Position numbers and translations under genes: made by a program. The notes beneath the pieces were generated by a model. That model did not search any database, was not told where the DNA came from, and saw nothing but the letters and a program-made list of their open reading frames with translations. From the NCBI GenBank assembly GCA_002099365.1, contig MSED01000015.1, positions 2,976,001-3,040,000 of the forward strand: DNA of 64,000 nucleotides, read 5' to 3'. Of this stretch, positions 53,736 to 64,000 are shown in pieces; within the stretch, counting starts at the first letter, position 1; the number at the start of each line of letters is the position of its first letter. The stretch comes from Phialophora verrucosa. Lineage: Eukaryota > Ascomycota > Eurotiomycetes > Chaetothyriales > Herpotrichiellaceae.

Positions 53736-55160
53736 AGCTCGCTCTGTGTATGATTCGGAATAGATAGTGGTCGTCTTTCGAGATCACTGATGTTCGTGTG
53801 CCAATGGGCTGGGGATGAAAAAGGACTTCAATTCAAAAAGTCGTGTGTTTTTATGTGAAATGATTGTACAGATATGAACAGGAGATCATGATCCAGGCGG
53901 AAGCAACCAGACTCATTCCTGTCAGGCCATTACTTCACCCCCTTCACTCACTTGGCGACCAATTAACAAGGGTGTAGCACGAACTCCGTAAACAAGGATC
54001 CCAAGACATAGTTCATCGAAGAGGAGATCTACAGACGCACCCTTACACCAATGGGCCACGGTTCTGGCACGGCAGCAGAGAAGCCGATAAACGCACAACT
54101 TTCCTTCCGCTCTGTCAGAACGAGGTCCACAGCCCTTGGAGATCGCCTAGGAAGACTGAGAATCCCAGCAGTTCATGCTGGATTATTGGACCCTCTTGGC
54201 TTATATGCTTGTTCTGAATACCGGCCTTGGCTGTTTATAACACGCTCTCCGGCACTCATTCCTTCGTTTCACCGCGTTGAGAAAACCGCTCGGACAATAG
54301 ATCGATGCTGCAACTCGGTTCCCACACCACACTCTCACCACATGGTTAGCTGATCCGAAGCTCTTCTCCGCCAGGGCGGCCAGTATTCCGGCTCCTGGAT
54401 ATGAATTTGACTGGCGTGCAGCCGCGTCGCAATATCAGAGACACTGAATTTTCCCAGATTTAGCAAGAAGGGCAGACATGTGCATATCGGATCGCTGGTT
54501 GATCATAAGGGCAGTCGGGAATGGAACACGACGGAATGACAAGGGCGGGAGTAAGAGTTGGATGGGAGTTGGACAGCGGGTTTGGGGTTTCTGATACGGA
54601 GATGCGATCGGAAGATGGTCCTTTGACATGGCGATGAATTATGCAGCTGGGGAGAGTAAGCAGGTGGAGGAGAGACCCGGGCGGGTGTGGCAGCAGAACT
54701 TACTTCATAGGTGCTCCGCCGGCAAGATTTGCGTGTAGGTTTGCGTTGGGTTTGGACAAGACGTCGGGTTGGGAGGCTGAGCGGGCAAGCACGGGTCCCT
54801 CAACCGACATAAAGACCAGTATTGGGAAAACTCCTGGGACCGGCGTTGGTTGGCGCGAGTCGTAGATATACGTAGTGGTACAGTATGTGCGCGCATCAGC
54901 GCGTGCGATCTCGGACCCAAATTTGTAAATATCTGTCGTTGTCCCTGTCCAAGTCGATTAATGGACGAAATGGTGGAACGCCTCAATGCTATGTGGTACT
55001 GTATGTAGGTATGCTCAACGGATACCTTCCCTCCACGCATATCATTCCCCTTAGCTGTTTCTTCGAGGGTCGAATACGTACCATTATCTGGAGCCTTAAG
55101 TCGAAAGGGGGAGAATAGACTGATTTGTGGTCGACCGGCCCGACAATCTCAAGTGTTTCA
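53736..55160. other. 1.4 kb intergenic region
   Basis: Between the 3' ends of the secreted-protein gene (+) and the NACHT gene (-). An unusually long gap for two convergent genes. Open frames on both strands are short and without recognisable content; no repeat stands out. Confidence 0.45.
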
Positions 55161-58100
55161 TCATTCACTCTCCTCGAACATGGGTATAGGACCCTGCAGA
55201 ACTGCTGGGTCGTCCGCTTCTTTGTAATATCCCTTTTTCTGGAGATACTGCTTCAAGTCTGGAACTTTCGGAGATCGTTCCCATACCTCCCGTATCTCTT
55301 TCCGCGCTTGTTTCGCTAGGCCAATAAGCGGAGAAGGCTGCTTGGGAGTAAGAAGGTCTTCAAAATTGACAAGTAGCTCCTCGGAGTCCCGTTTGTCTAT
55401 CTCGGCGAACGGACGCGGAGGGGACTCGCTGGTCAAGGCCGTGGTCCTAATAGCGGGAATATCATCCCATTCGGGCGTTAAAGCTTGACGATGTCCCTGC
55501 TCCGATACACCAGTGGTCGAGTTCCCAACTTGATCTTTACACTTGTTATTCTCTACCCCAAAGCCTTCTGTCGGAGAATGTGGAGTGTTCCTTTCCGTGA
55601 AGCCAGGATGAACAAGAAGTATCTGCCGGTAAGCTTGTGTACGCCGCACTTCAGGCCTAGAAAGGATTTCTGCGGCTACCGGGTTGGAAGACGCGCAGCA
55701 ATCTTCGAGGAGACTTTTTGCGTTGACCTCGAAGACGAGACGGGTGCGATCATACACGTAATCCAGCCGACTTGGTGATCGCACATGGCGCCGGAAGCTG
55801 GAGCCATCCAAGTTGATCTCCCGCTCGGTTTTTAAAAGCACGATCCGATCATCAAGGTTTGCCCCGGCACCCAGGAAAGCTTTGAGGGCATCCATAACTG
55901 GCTCTTCATTTTCAAGACCGGCAAGATACTTAAGCCACGGCGAGAGCTTCAGCCGATTGTGCACACCCCAATAAAAGGTCGCGTTTGGGTTCGCACCGAG
56001 TTCGAGTAGTCTCCTTATCCAGGGCGTGCGATTTTGGCGGAGTCCGTAGACTGTGCCGTAGCACAAGCACAGTAGAAGGTAATCCTTGTATCTCTGGCTG
56101 AAGTTCCGCTCCGTGTTCAGGTGGTGGGACAACAGCACGGCCGTCCCTGCTTGGACGGTCAATCCTGTAAAATCCAGCGCCTCATCATATCCAGAAGATT
56201 TCTTCAATTGGTCGTATACCCAATCCTCATGTCGACTTCCACCTTTCATTACGTGGGCTAGTGACATCTCTTCATTGACATGTTGAAGGAACTTCAGCTG
56301 GTCCGCGACTTCTACCTCGTTCATGTCATCAAGCCATCCAACCATTTGCTTGGCCTCACATGCACCCACTTCAAATCGACAGTGGTTATGCCCATACTTG
56401 CACGTGCTGTCAACCAAGAGACAGTAGAGTTGAAGTTGATTAAGCTTGCAGCGTTCAAGAATCTTCATGCCGATTGGTTCGTGGAAGAAGTCCCTTGCGG
56501 TCCTGTGGAAGAAATCGACCCCCTGACCGTATCTAGCTTCCTCATCCACCATCACCAATCCCGCGCACAGATCGTTGATCCTATCGCCTACATCCCGAAG
56601 TGTGGTCGATCGAATTCTGTTCATACTTTGTTTGTTGAAGCTTTCATACAAACACACAAATTTGGCGAGGGTGGGCCTCGTACAAGGCATACGGATATTA
56701 TGGGTTCGGTAGTGGTGTAGACGGAGTCCACCACATTCGATGAGGAATTTGAAGTATGATGAAGCCTCGGCCTTGTGATGCTGTCCAGTGGCGCCGGATT
56801 TTCTAAGCATGGTTTCGTAAAGCTCCATCATGTCCTTGGGCATCTCTCGCAACTCCTGTTGGAGCAGGCTGAGATTGTCTTTGCGTTCGATGCATCGACG
56901 CAAATTCCTCGCCACGAGGAAAGCCCAGAGGAAGACTCCTTCGGAGGACCGAACAAGGAGATCGATTATTCGCTCTTTCTCTCTCTCGGACAGATATGCA
57001 GCTCGATTTGAGCAATTGTCGAACTGGTAGTTGACATATTTCTTGATGTCGTCTTCGGTAAGCTTGTGAAGATCCAGCATTGAAGGTTTCAGCCCTCGTA
57101 GCCAGTTTTCAATTCTTTGTTCGGGTCTCGAGGACAAGCAGAACTTGATCCTGACGTCAGGATATGAGGTCAGCTCTTCGATGACTTTCACGACACCAGC
57201 AAGGTCATCATCCATACATTCGTCCAGCGCGTCGATGACAAAACATACCGGATTGTCAGACGCAACTTGGCGAGATACCCTTTTCAAAAAGTCCTCTAGC
57301 TCTTCCAGATCCCAGTTGTCGAGACTTCGTTTCGTTCGTAACTGCTCCATTGGCACAAGGCTTGAAGCAAATTCCGCAGTTGTTTTTGATATTAGCTGGT
57401 AAAGGAGATGGCATAAGAAACCTCGAAGACGATTCTGAACGTTGGAGCTGTCCGCAAGCCAGAAATAAAAGGAAAGTAGCAACGGGCTTTTGGGAGCTGC
57501 CCAAAGTCTGAGATATTCCAACGTTCGTTGGTTTTCGTTGTCCACACCAGCGAGGAATTTCATGAAAGTACTCTTGCCGGCGCCAGGCTTTGCTCTGATC
57601 CAGAACACACCAGTACCTCCTTGAAGCCATTCACGGAAACGCGAGACCGGTTCCAGTGGCCGTGATGCTTGAGTATCAAAGATCCACTCAAATGTTCCTT
57701 TGGATCGTGCTGGTATATGGTTGACCCGGGTGAACGGGCTGCCGTAATTCAGGCTGAGTAAAAGCTGGTCCCTATGGCGAGAGGACTCTGCTTCACTGCT
57801 GCTATCTTGTGTTTGGGAATGAAGGCGATTCGTTTCAAACGCTTCGAGGAGGGTCGTTTCCAATTCGTTGATTCTTTGTTTCAGTGCTTCGTGTGCTGAA
57901 AAGCTATATTCTCTGCAGTCTGTCAGCAATTTTCTTCGCCCCGAGAATGTGAGCATGGCCGGCTAGAGTAATCTATGGCTGCCCTCATTTCCACCTCCAC
58001 GTACCGCTGGCCCACCAACAATCTGAGGTTCAGGTCATTCTGAAGGTGGCGTAAATCCTTCTGCCACTCCTTCAGCTGCTTCTGGTCAGAAACAACGGCT

Positions 58101-58426
58101 TTCAGCGCCTTGAAGAAGGCTTCGCGTCTTGATTTTGTCGACTGCAGGTCCTCGAGCTTCCGCCGAATTGTCGTAGCCATGTCAAGACACATGCGCGCAT
58201 AATCACGCATACAAATCTCTGCGGAATCGGAGGACGACGAGCTCATAGAGTGGCTGTTGAGCTGGTCGCACAGCTCTTCGAGGCGCCTAGCATAGTCTCC
58301 GAGCTGATCGTTGAGTGGTATCTTTTTGGTTTCGTAAATCTCCACCATGCATTTCACCACTTTGGCACCGAAGTCAGCAATGCTGAAGATGGCCGACACG
58401 AGCGCGATGGCCGATACGGGGTCCAT
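55161..58426 (-). CDS. HeLo-like/NACHT STAND (NLR-like) protein
   Basis: Two exons on the minus strand, 58426..58005 and 57912..55161, encode about 1057 residues. I chose the ATG giving MDPVSAIALVSAIFSIADFG, which matches the usual start of fungal STAND N-terminal domains; the frame is open for 44 more codons upstream. Residues 1-140 are helical and hydrophobic at the start, like HeLo-like domains that in relatives induce cell death by membrane insertion. The NACHT domain has Walker A AKPGAGKST near 248-256, Walker B CFVIDALDEC near 364-373 and sensor CLSSRPE. The C-terminus has only two degenerate ankyrin-like pieces (ELGANPN and FLGAGANLDD). Such proteins act in non-self recognition and heterokaryon incompatibility. 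The intron join restores LLVGQR-EYSFSAHE. Ligand and effector role are inferred. No partner effector gene lies next to it. Confidence 0.87.
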
Positions 58427-59112
58427 TTGGAATGTGTCGGATGTGAATGGCCGCAAATCACTGCACAACGCACCCAGGATGGTGAACACAGAGAACAATG
58501 GCTGATCAGTGAGCGTAACAACGTCTTTCGGGATTTTACATTCGTGCCGGTTAAGCAAAAGGAAGGGAACTCAAGTCGAATGCCTCGTGCGGCTTTAAAC
58601 GTTGCTCAATTTGGTTCATTTTCCTCAACGCCATGCATAGTTCACATCCAAACGTGGCACTGATTAATTCGTGTGTGGACATTTTTGCGACGGAACCCTC
58701 CCATTTGTGTTACGAGCAGGCTCTGTCACTTGCATATGTGACTATCGACGCACATAAGAAAGGCGCATGCATGCAGCGCGAGTTGGAAGACATTTGGCCC
58801 GATTTATTTGAAGGTCAATGCTGGGGAAAAGGCCGAGCCAAGGTTGAATCTGCCTAGTCTAGTCAGAGGCGGGGCTGGCGTGCTCTGATTTGCCAAGACG
58901 GCTTAGTCAGCGGCGCCACACAGCCTCTTTCGTGCTCTTTCCAACCCGCAGGAGAGTAGCATCCTTGTCCCCATGCTTCGAGTCAACAGGTTGTGCCACC
59001 TACGCGCTCGGCACTTTCAGAGAACATCCAAGGAAATATCAAACGGCCTTGAAAGAGAAGAATCCTACTCGCATGACCACGCCCCCGCTCCATTCTCACA
59101 TCTGCCAAGTCC
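58427..59112. other. Intergenic region upstream of the NACHT gene
   Basis: About 690 bases holding the NACHT promoter and the 3' flank of the alpha/beta hydrolase. The first 130 bases are still in frame with the NACHT gene and may be translated. No other gene is supported. Confidence 0.45.
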
Positions 59113-60851
59113 TCAGGAATCACGAGTCTTCTGGATCCAGTCAATCGCCTCGAGGAGATATGGCACCTACAGCACCGCGAAATTAGCTCGAACTAGATTC
59201 GCAAAACCGCAGCACACATTATGGCACAACTTGTTTTTTGCAAGAAGCAGAAGCACGGCGCACACTCACAAATTTCTGCGGATCCTCCGTCGCCGGGAAA
59301 TGACCCAACCCTTTCATGGAGCTGAAATTCGCGCCGTGGATCTTCTTCGCCGTGGCTTGGCTCATCTCCGGCGTGGTCGACCAGTCGTACTCGCCCGTGA
59401 GGAAGTAGATGGGACACTTCTTGACGTCGATGGAGGCCACGCGGTCGCGGGCGTCGAAGCCGCCGAAGTAGAAGTCGAGATCACCGTGGAAAATCCCGTA
59501 CGCTTGGCCGGAGTACATGTGCTGAAGGGCAGCGGTCAGTATTTGTACGGCAGTACGGAGTATGGGGACGGGAGATCGGATGGGAACTCGTGTGCAATGA
59601 AAAATACGTACCCAGATGAGCAGCTTGTTGACCTTGGGGCTCTTCGGCGCCATCATGCCGTAGACTACAATACGTGAGTAAGTCAGTCTTTCAGTCCCTC
59701 ATACGGCTTGACTTATGATAATCCGCAATCTTGTGAGTCAGTGAATGAGGAGCAGTCACCACTTACTCCAGTCAGGGTTGAACAACGCCTGGTTACACAC
59801 GGGACTCTTGTCATGGAACTGCCGCTCCATAGTCAAATAGTCACACCCCTGCAGCGGGATTGTGCCGCCAGCACCGACTTCATCGGCGCGAATCGCGACT
59901 GCGACGCAGACTTGGCCGGCCATCGACGCACCGCAGATGATGGGCTTGTTGAGCTTCAGCGCCTTGACCATCTCCCGGATCGTCCCCACGTACGCCTCCT
60001 CGTTGTTCGTATGGTTGCCGGGGATGTGGTTGCTTCCCGGGAAGGAGCGGCCGTGGGCGGGCAGGTCGAAGGCGATCATCGTGCACTTCTCGCGCATGCG
60101 CGCGTCGTTCATCACCCCGTGGTACTGCCGGCTGTCACTGCCCGCGGTGTGCAGGAAGACGATCTGCTGCGGGCCCGTGCCGGAGGTTTCGTAGAAGACC
60201 TTGGTGCGGCCCCACACGGGGGCGTTGATGTAGATGTACCGGCCTGTGAGGTGGTCCTCGTCCGTCTCGGGCTGTTCGTCCTCCTTGAGCGGCCCGTGCT
60301 GGCCTTCTCGGAGGAGCTCGAGCAGCCGGGTGGCCAGGTGGCCGTACTGTGCGAACTTGACCTGGTCGCCGTGGACGCCGACGCCTTCTTGGACGATGTT
60401 CATCCCCTGGCGAGTCAGTAAAAGTCCCGGGATCGAGGTGCGTGTGGTGGACGCAATGCAGGGTGCATCATGGATCACGCAAACGGGCAGTTGGACGAGC
60501 AAGGCATACCTGAAGACCCACGAAACTCGTATACGGCGCGACCGGGTCGGCTGCAAAGAACTTCTCCCACTGTTGAGGCTGTGCTTGGAGGGTGAAGTCG
60601 GCTTTATCCGGCGATCCTGTTGAAGTCGAAGTCTTAGCACCGGGGGAGACGCTGACGAGAATGGCTTCGTCCCCGCCCGTGCTCTGGACGCCCATGGTCA
60701 CGGGCTGGATGATGGCTTTGGTGTCAATAAACGCCTGCCACTGCGGGTCGTTGTTCAGGATCTTGTCCAGCGAGGATACGGCCTTGGACATCGCCTGGGG
60801 TAGGGAGATCCACGAGTGGCTGGTGCCATTCTGGTCGCTGACGGGAGGCAT
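59113..60851 (-). CDS. Alpha/beta hydrolase
   Basis: Five exons on the minus strand, 60851..60510, 60406..59767, 59664..59612, 59521..59270 and 59166..59113, give 446 residues. The C-terminal ~270 residues form an alpha/beta-hydrolase domain: oxyanion region FLHTAGSDSRQYHG, FDLPAHGRSFPG, nucleophile elbow CGASMAGQ (Ser near 275), acid in FLTGEYDWSTTPE and base in GLGHFPATEDP. The nucleophile elbow is GASMA, with Ala where most members have Gly. The first ~170 residues (MPPVSDQNGTSHSWISL, then VKFAQYGHLATRLLELL) are not typical of the fold and may be a separate cap or regulatory region. There is no signal peptide. The tiny last exon (VPYLLEAIDWIQKTRDS) completes the final helix. Substrate unknown; ester, amide or C-C bond hydrolysis are possible. 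Three GCGAAGTA motifs sit just upstream of the start. Confidence 0.87.
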
Positions 60852-60871
60852 TTTGTCTGCGGGGCGCGTTA

Positions 60872-60963
60872 GCGAAGTAGTTGTATATTACATACATTGC
60901 AATGTGTTGACCTTGGCGAAGTAGTCGTATATTGTGTCGCAACACGTAAACGTCAGCGAAGTA
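60872..60963. repeat. Three dispersed GCGAAGTA motifs upstream of the hydrolase
   Basis: GCGAAGTA occurs exactly at 60872-60879, 60916-60923 and 60956-60963, spaced 44 and 40 bases. The first two extend to GCGAAGTAGTYGTATATT. All lie within 112 bases upstream of the hydrolase start, so they may be a regulatory site (TACTTCGC on the sense strand) or a decayed tandem repeat. Confidence 0.55.
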
Positions 60964-61005
60964 CACTAATCGTGTATCTTATCACAGTATCCTATTGACG
61001 GCAGC

Positions 61006-61024
61006 GGTATGGTATGGTATGGTA
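61006..61024. repeat. (GGTAT)n microsatellite
   Basis: Three GGTAT units and a partial fourth between the hydrolase promoter and the downstream gene. No function apparent. Confidence 0.85.
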
Positions 61025-61971
61025 GTGATGCGAGTCGCAACAAAAATGGAAGTCGCACGGAAATACTGTGGCGAGAACTCATATCCTAGAGCGGACTGGA
61101 CACGACACCACACGTCAATATATATATAACATAATAGTCATCAACCCAAGCCATCCCCAGTGCCAGCCAGCTAGGCATCATTTCCCCGCAAGTGCATAAG
61201 TTCCATGTTGATCCTCGTATCTTGTCTAGGCAATGTATTTCTCGAATTTGTTGCAGTTCCGAGAATCGGGTTGCCAGGCCGGGCCGGGCGCGCATACCCC
61301 CTCCACTGAGCCATGTGAGCCCGTCTACAGCGACGGGCTAGTAACTCGTCGTCCATGAGCAGCATTCCTTGCCAATTGAACATCAAACTCTTCTCGCGCG
61401 TGTTTCTCTTTTCGAGATTCGAGAAAGGTTGTGCACGAACAACCACTGCTCCTCCATCTCGGTACTGCCAGTCGATCTCTCGGAGACTCCTTTGGCCAGA
61501 ACCAATGGTGGTCAAACGACCCCGCAAAAGGAAGGGGTTCGAGAGGAGACGAGGTGAGGAGAGCCGGTGGGATGCGCCAGACAAACTGATCCCCGCTGGC
61601 CGGAGGCAGCGCTGTGGAGTCGATCGAAGGCTCTGCCGCGCCAGGGTAGAAGTGAGGACAGCCGGGGCCAAGCAGTGTGCGGACAGGAGGATGCTGTGAA
61701 ACTTGGAGAGGAGCAAGAAACGAGAACATAAAGTGCATGCTAGCTCCTCAAACACCTATATATACATATAGTATTACTACCGCGTCTTTCCCCTTTGATG
61801 TCCGGTTCTGACTATCTCGTGGCTTCAGTGTCGACATATATACATACGAAGCCGTGGGCGCCAGATAGAGCAATCTACCAACTAATAATCGAATGGTGCC
61901 GCCCTCGCTGAAAGTGCATAATACCAAAAGAATGCCTCCAATCTGTGTTCTAACCCCCTTCTGGTACTTTT

Positions 61972-64000
61972 TCAAGAGTCGTCGATCAATCTCCTATCCT
62001 GCCACGCCTTCTTTGCTAGTTCGTACAGACTGTCGAAGTCGCCGCTCGTTTCGCACATGGATCGAAATTGACCGTCTTCATTCTGTATCAATTCCCAGGG
62101 ATCAGCATATTCAACCACTTTTCCTTGGTCAAGGACCAAAACTCGGTCATAGTCGATGATCGTTTGCAAACGGTGGGCGATGGTGAGAATCGTGTTGTTC
62201 TTCAGCTCCCGTAGCGTGTCTTGAATTTTAGAGTCTGTCGCATAGTCAATCGATGCTGTCGCTTCGTCCATGACCAGCACCCTGGGTGACTTAAGCATTG
62301 CTCTGGCTAGACACAGCAACTGTCGTTGACCCTGAGATAGATTTGAGCCAGATTCAGCCACAGGCGAATTCAGGTCTCGGAAAATGTTCTTGTTTTCCTT
62401 CGTGTTGATGGAAGCTTGTACCAAGGTCGAATCGGACTTCACGGTCCCGTTTGCTGACAGTGAAGCATGGCTCTCCGGAGGGCTTGAACTCTCTCGGAGA
62501 GTTGGAGATCTGCTCGAGCCGTCAATTGGTGTTGTCGCAGCTGATTGTTCTGGGCTGCCATGTGCTCCGGAAATAAGTTGTACTCGCCGTAGAGCAGTGA
62601 AGATCTCTTCGTCCGTGAAGAGTTCAAATGGATCAAGATTGCTTCTTAGAGTGCCAGAGAAGAGGGTCGGGTCCTGAGGCACAATTGTGATAGCTTCGCG
62701 CAGATCTTGGAGGCCGATAAGACCAATGTTAACATCGTCAATCAAGATCTTGCCTTCTTCAGCCTCGAGACCTCTGAACAACGCCAGAGCGAGTGAGCTT
62801 TTGCCCGCGCCGGTCCTGCCCACGATCCCAACCTTTTGTCCTGCTTCGATGCGGAAAGAGACCTTCCTCAGAACCGGCTCGAGATCCGCCCGGTACCTCG
62901 TGCTGTACCCGACGAATTGGACTGTTCCATGGCTGGGCCAATTGGCTGGAGGCTTCGTGTCTGGGATATGCGCGGGCGCTTCTTGCTCCACATTGATGTA
63001 CTCTTGTATCCGCTCGACTGCGTTCATGTTTTGTTCATTTGCTGCATATAGCCTCACGAGCCAGAGGACGTTCTGGGTGAAAGTAATGGCGTACGACAAA
63101 GCCAAACCGGCTGCCCCCGGATCGATCTTACGAGCGTTGATGACGACAAACATGCCAGAGAAGAATGATACCAGCGCTCCCGCAATGTCGATTCGGAATG
63201 CGAGCCATCTGTTAGTGGCCCATAGGTAGATGAATGGACGGTTGTGCGTGTTGACCTTTGAGTGACTGTCCTGAATAAACCTCGCCTCGTCTCCGTACGC
63301 TCGTATCGTGACTACTCCGCTCAGTGTCTCCCCGAAGTGTTGGAAGAGTGGGCTTCGTTGTACAGCCTCGATCCGCTTCAGGTCGCGTGAAGAGCGAATG
63401 TAGAGAAGACCGGTGAGTACGTAGAGTATCGTGATGAAGAAGCCGGGGATCAGGAAGCCGGGAGTAATGACGGATATCAGGACCACAATCGTGAGGACGG
63501 ATGCAGCACTGTGAAGCATGCCGACGGCAACCGGTGCAACTTCCTGGTCGAGTGACTGAATGTCTTTCGAGAAGCGATTGGTCAGCTGGCCCAAAGGCGT
63601 GGAATCGAAAAATCGGAATTTGGCGCGAAGGATGCTGGTCAGTAGTTTCTCGTGGAGATGCCAACTGGCCCGCTTTGAACCCCAGAACAGGATGATCTCC
63701 CTGGAGAAGCAGATGAACACGTACACGGCGCCGAGGATTGCATAGATACGAAGATAGTAGCCCGCATCGACATCGTACACCGATTTCAAGATCTCGAATC
63801 CGCTTGAAGTCGGAGCTGTTTGTGGCATCTGAACGTACGAGCCTCCAAAGTCCGACGTTGAGGGCAGACCGTGGGCATGGAAAGCATTCATCGCGGCGTG
63901 ATTCACATGCTTGCCCCGGACATGGTAGGCATTTGCCCATTGGCGGATCCACAAGTTCGTCGCAACGGATCCGAGTTGCGTTGCTATGAAGCCCCCGGCG
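61972..64000 (-). CDS. ABCC (MRP/bile-acid-type) ABC transporter, C-terminal half, truncated by window edge
   Basis: The open frame covers 675 residues and continues past the right edge, so the N-terminal half is outside the window. What remains is TMD2 and NBD2 of an ABCC protein, in one exon. TMD2 starts near TNLWIRQWANAYH and includes FFDSTPLGQLTNRFSKDI and the long loop after SRDLKRIEAVQRSPLFQHF, all ABCC hallmarks. NBD2 has Walker A GRTGAGKSS, Q-loop IVPQDPTLFSGTLRSNLDPF, signature LSQGQRQLLCLARA and Walker B VLVMDEATASID. A Ser/Thr/Pro-rich insert of about 65 residues lies between the Q-loop region and the signature. Such inserts are known in fungal vacuolar ABCC proteins of the Ybt1/bile-acid group. 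Relatives carry conjugated organic anions into the vacuole or out of the cell. Substrate unknown. Confidence 0.92.
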   Translation of the reverse strand, partial: AGGFIATQLGSVATNLWIRQWANAYHVRGKHVNHAAMNAFHAHGLPSTSDFGGSYVQMPQTAPTSSGFEILKSVYDVDAGYYLRIYAILGAVYVFICFSREIILFWGSKRASWHLHEKLLTSILRAKFRFFDSTPLGQLTNRFSKDIQSLDQEVAPVAVGMLHSAASVLTIVVLISVITPGFLIPGFFITILYVLTGLLYIRSSRDLKRIEAVQRSPLFQHFGETLSGVVTIRAYGDEARFIQDSHSKVNTHNRPFIYLWATNRWLAFRIDIAGALVSFFSGMFVVINARKIDPGAAGLALSYAITFTQNVLWLVRLYAANEQNMNAVERIQEYINVEQEAPAHIPDTKPPANWPSHGTVQFVGYSTRYRADLEPVLRKVSFRIEAGQKVGIVGRTGAGKSSLALALFRGLEAEEGKILIDDVNIGLIGLQDLREAITIVPQDPTLFSGTLRSNLDPFELFTDEEIFTALRRVQLISGAHGSPEQSAATTPIDGSSRSPTLRESSSPPESHASLSANGTVKSDSTLVQASINTKENKNIFRDLNSPVAESGSNLSQGQRQLLCLARAMLKSPRVLVMDEATASIDYATDSKIQDTLRELKNNTILTIAHRLQTIIDYDRVLVLDQGKVVEYADPWELIQNEDGQFRSMCETSGDFDSLYELAKKAWQDRRLIDDS

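Larger units (their letters stand above)
60852..61971. other. Intergenic region between the hydrolase and the ABCC gene
   Basis: About 1.1 kb between two minus-strand genes, holding the hydrolase promoter with three GCGAAGTA motifs and a (GGTAT)n tract, then AT-rich sequence near 61115-61135. A 194-codon open frame at 61171-61755 (minus) has no recognisable content and I do not call it a gene. Confidence 0.45.

Noticed and set aside
58973..59677. 234-codon plus-strand frame opposite the hydrolase 3' exons
   Set aside because: Overlaps three real exons on the opposite strand and has no coherent domain; its first part superficially resembles a mitochondrial presequence by chance.
61171..61755. 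194-codon minus-strand frame upstream of the hydrolase
   Set aside because: No similarity or conserved motif, mixed composition, and it lies in AT-rich intergenic sequence with overlapping frames on the other strand.

Overview
The window is nuclear DNA of a filamentous ascomycete (Pezizomycotina). Genes are dense and lie on both strands. Many are split by short introns of about 50-70 bp with GT..AG ends and CTAAC/CTGAC-like branch points. Several products are fungal signatures: a Vps17 retromer subunit, a Met2-type homoserine O-acetyltransferase, a HeLo-like/NACHT STAND protein and a DHA1-type MFS pump. The mix would suit Eurotiomycetes (possibly a black-yeast relative) or Dothideomycetes, but the sequence alone does not settle the order. 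I see no transposon, CRISPR array, rRNA, confident tRNA or viral gene.

Layout. 0-10 kb: a peroxisomal enoyl-CoA isomerase-like gene (+), a full-size ABCB multidrug transporter (+) and a peroxisomal copper amine oxidase (-). 10-19 kb: a proline-rich protein with an unrecognised C-terminal domain (-), the mRNA 3'-end processing factor Cft2/CPSF100 (-), a Swi5/Sae3-type recombination mediator (+) and a TMEM184/DUF300 membrane protein (-). 19-28 kb: homoserine O-acetyltransferase (-), an MFS transporter (-) and COPII Sec24 (-). 28-41 kb: the giant THO-complex subunit Tho2 (-), an NAD(P)-binding epimerase-like protein (+), a GFA-type zinc protein (+) and a CCCH zinc-finger/coiled-coil protein (+). 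41-51 kb: retromer Vps17 (-), mitochondrial EF-G2 (+), an ArfGAP (+) and an Acinus-like SAP/RSB protein (-). 51-64 kb: a secreted Cys-containing protein (+), a HeLo-like-NACHT protein (-), an alpha/beta hydrolase (-) and the C-terminal half of an ABCC transporter (-) running off the right edge.

Most genes are housekeeping genes placed by genome order, not in an operon or a clear metabolite cluster. Themes recur: mRNA processing and export (Cft2, Tho2, Acinus-like, CCCH protein), vesicle traffic (Sec24, Vps17, ArfGAP), efflux (two ABC proteins, one MFS) and peroxisomal oxidation (two enzymes ending in PTS1 tripeptides, AKL and SKL).

The most unusual signals are: (1) the upstream region of the methionine gene, with a TCACGTGA box, a perfect 5 x 14 bp tandem repeat carrying TGACTC half-sites and a TGAGTCA general-control site; (2) the NLR-like HeLo/NACHT protein with only degenerate ankyrin-like C-terminal repeats; (3) the unrecognised C-terminal domain of the proline-rich protein; (4) two tRNA-like or palindromic folds, at 19.7 and 37.2 kb; and (5) introns that cut directly through zinc fingers in two genes. 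Exon boundaries were deduced by eye from splice signals and reading-frame continuity and need transcript support.
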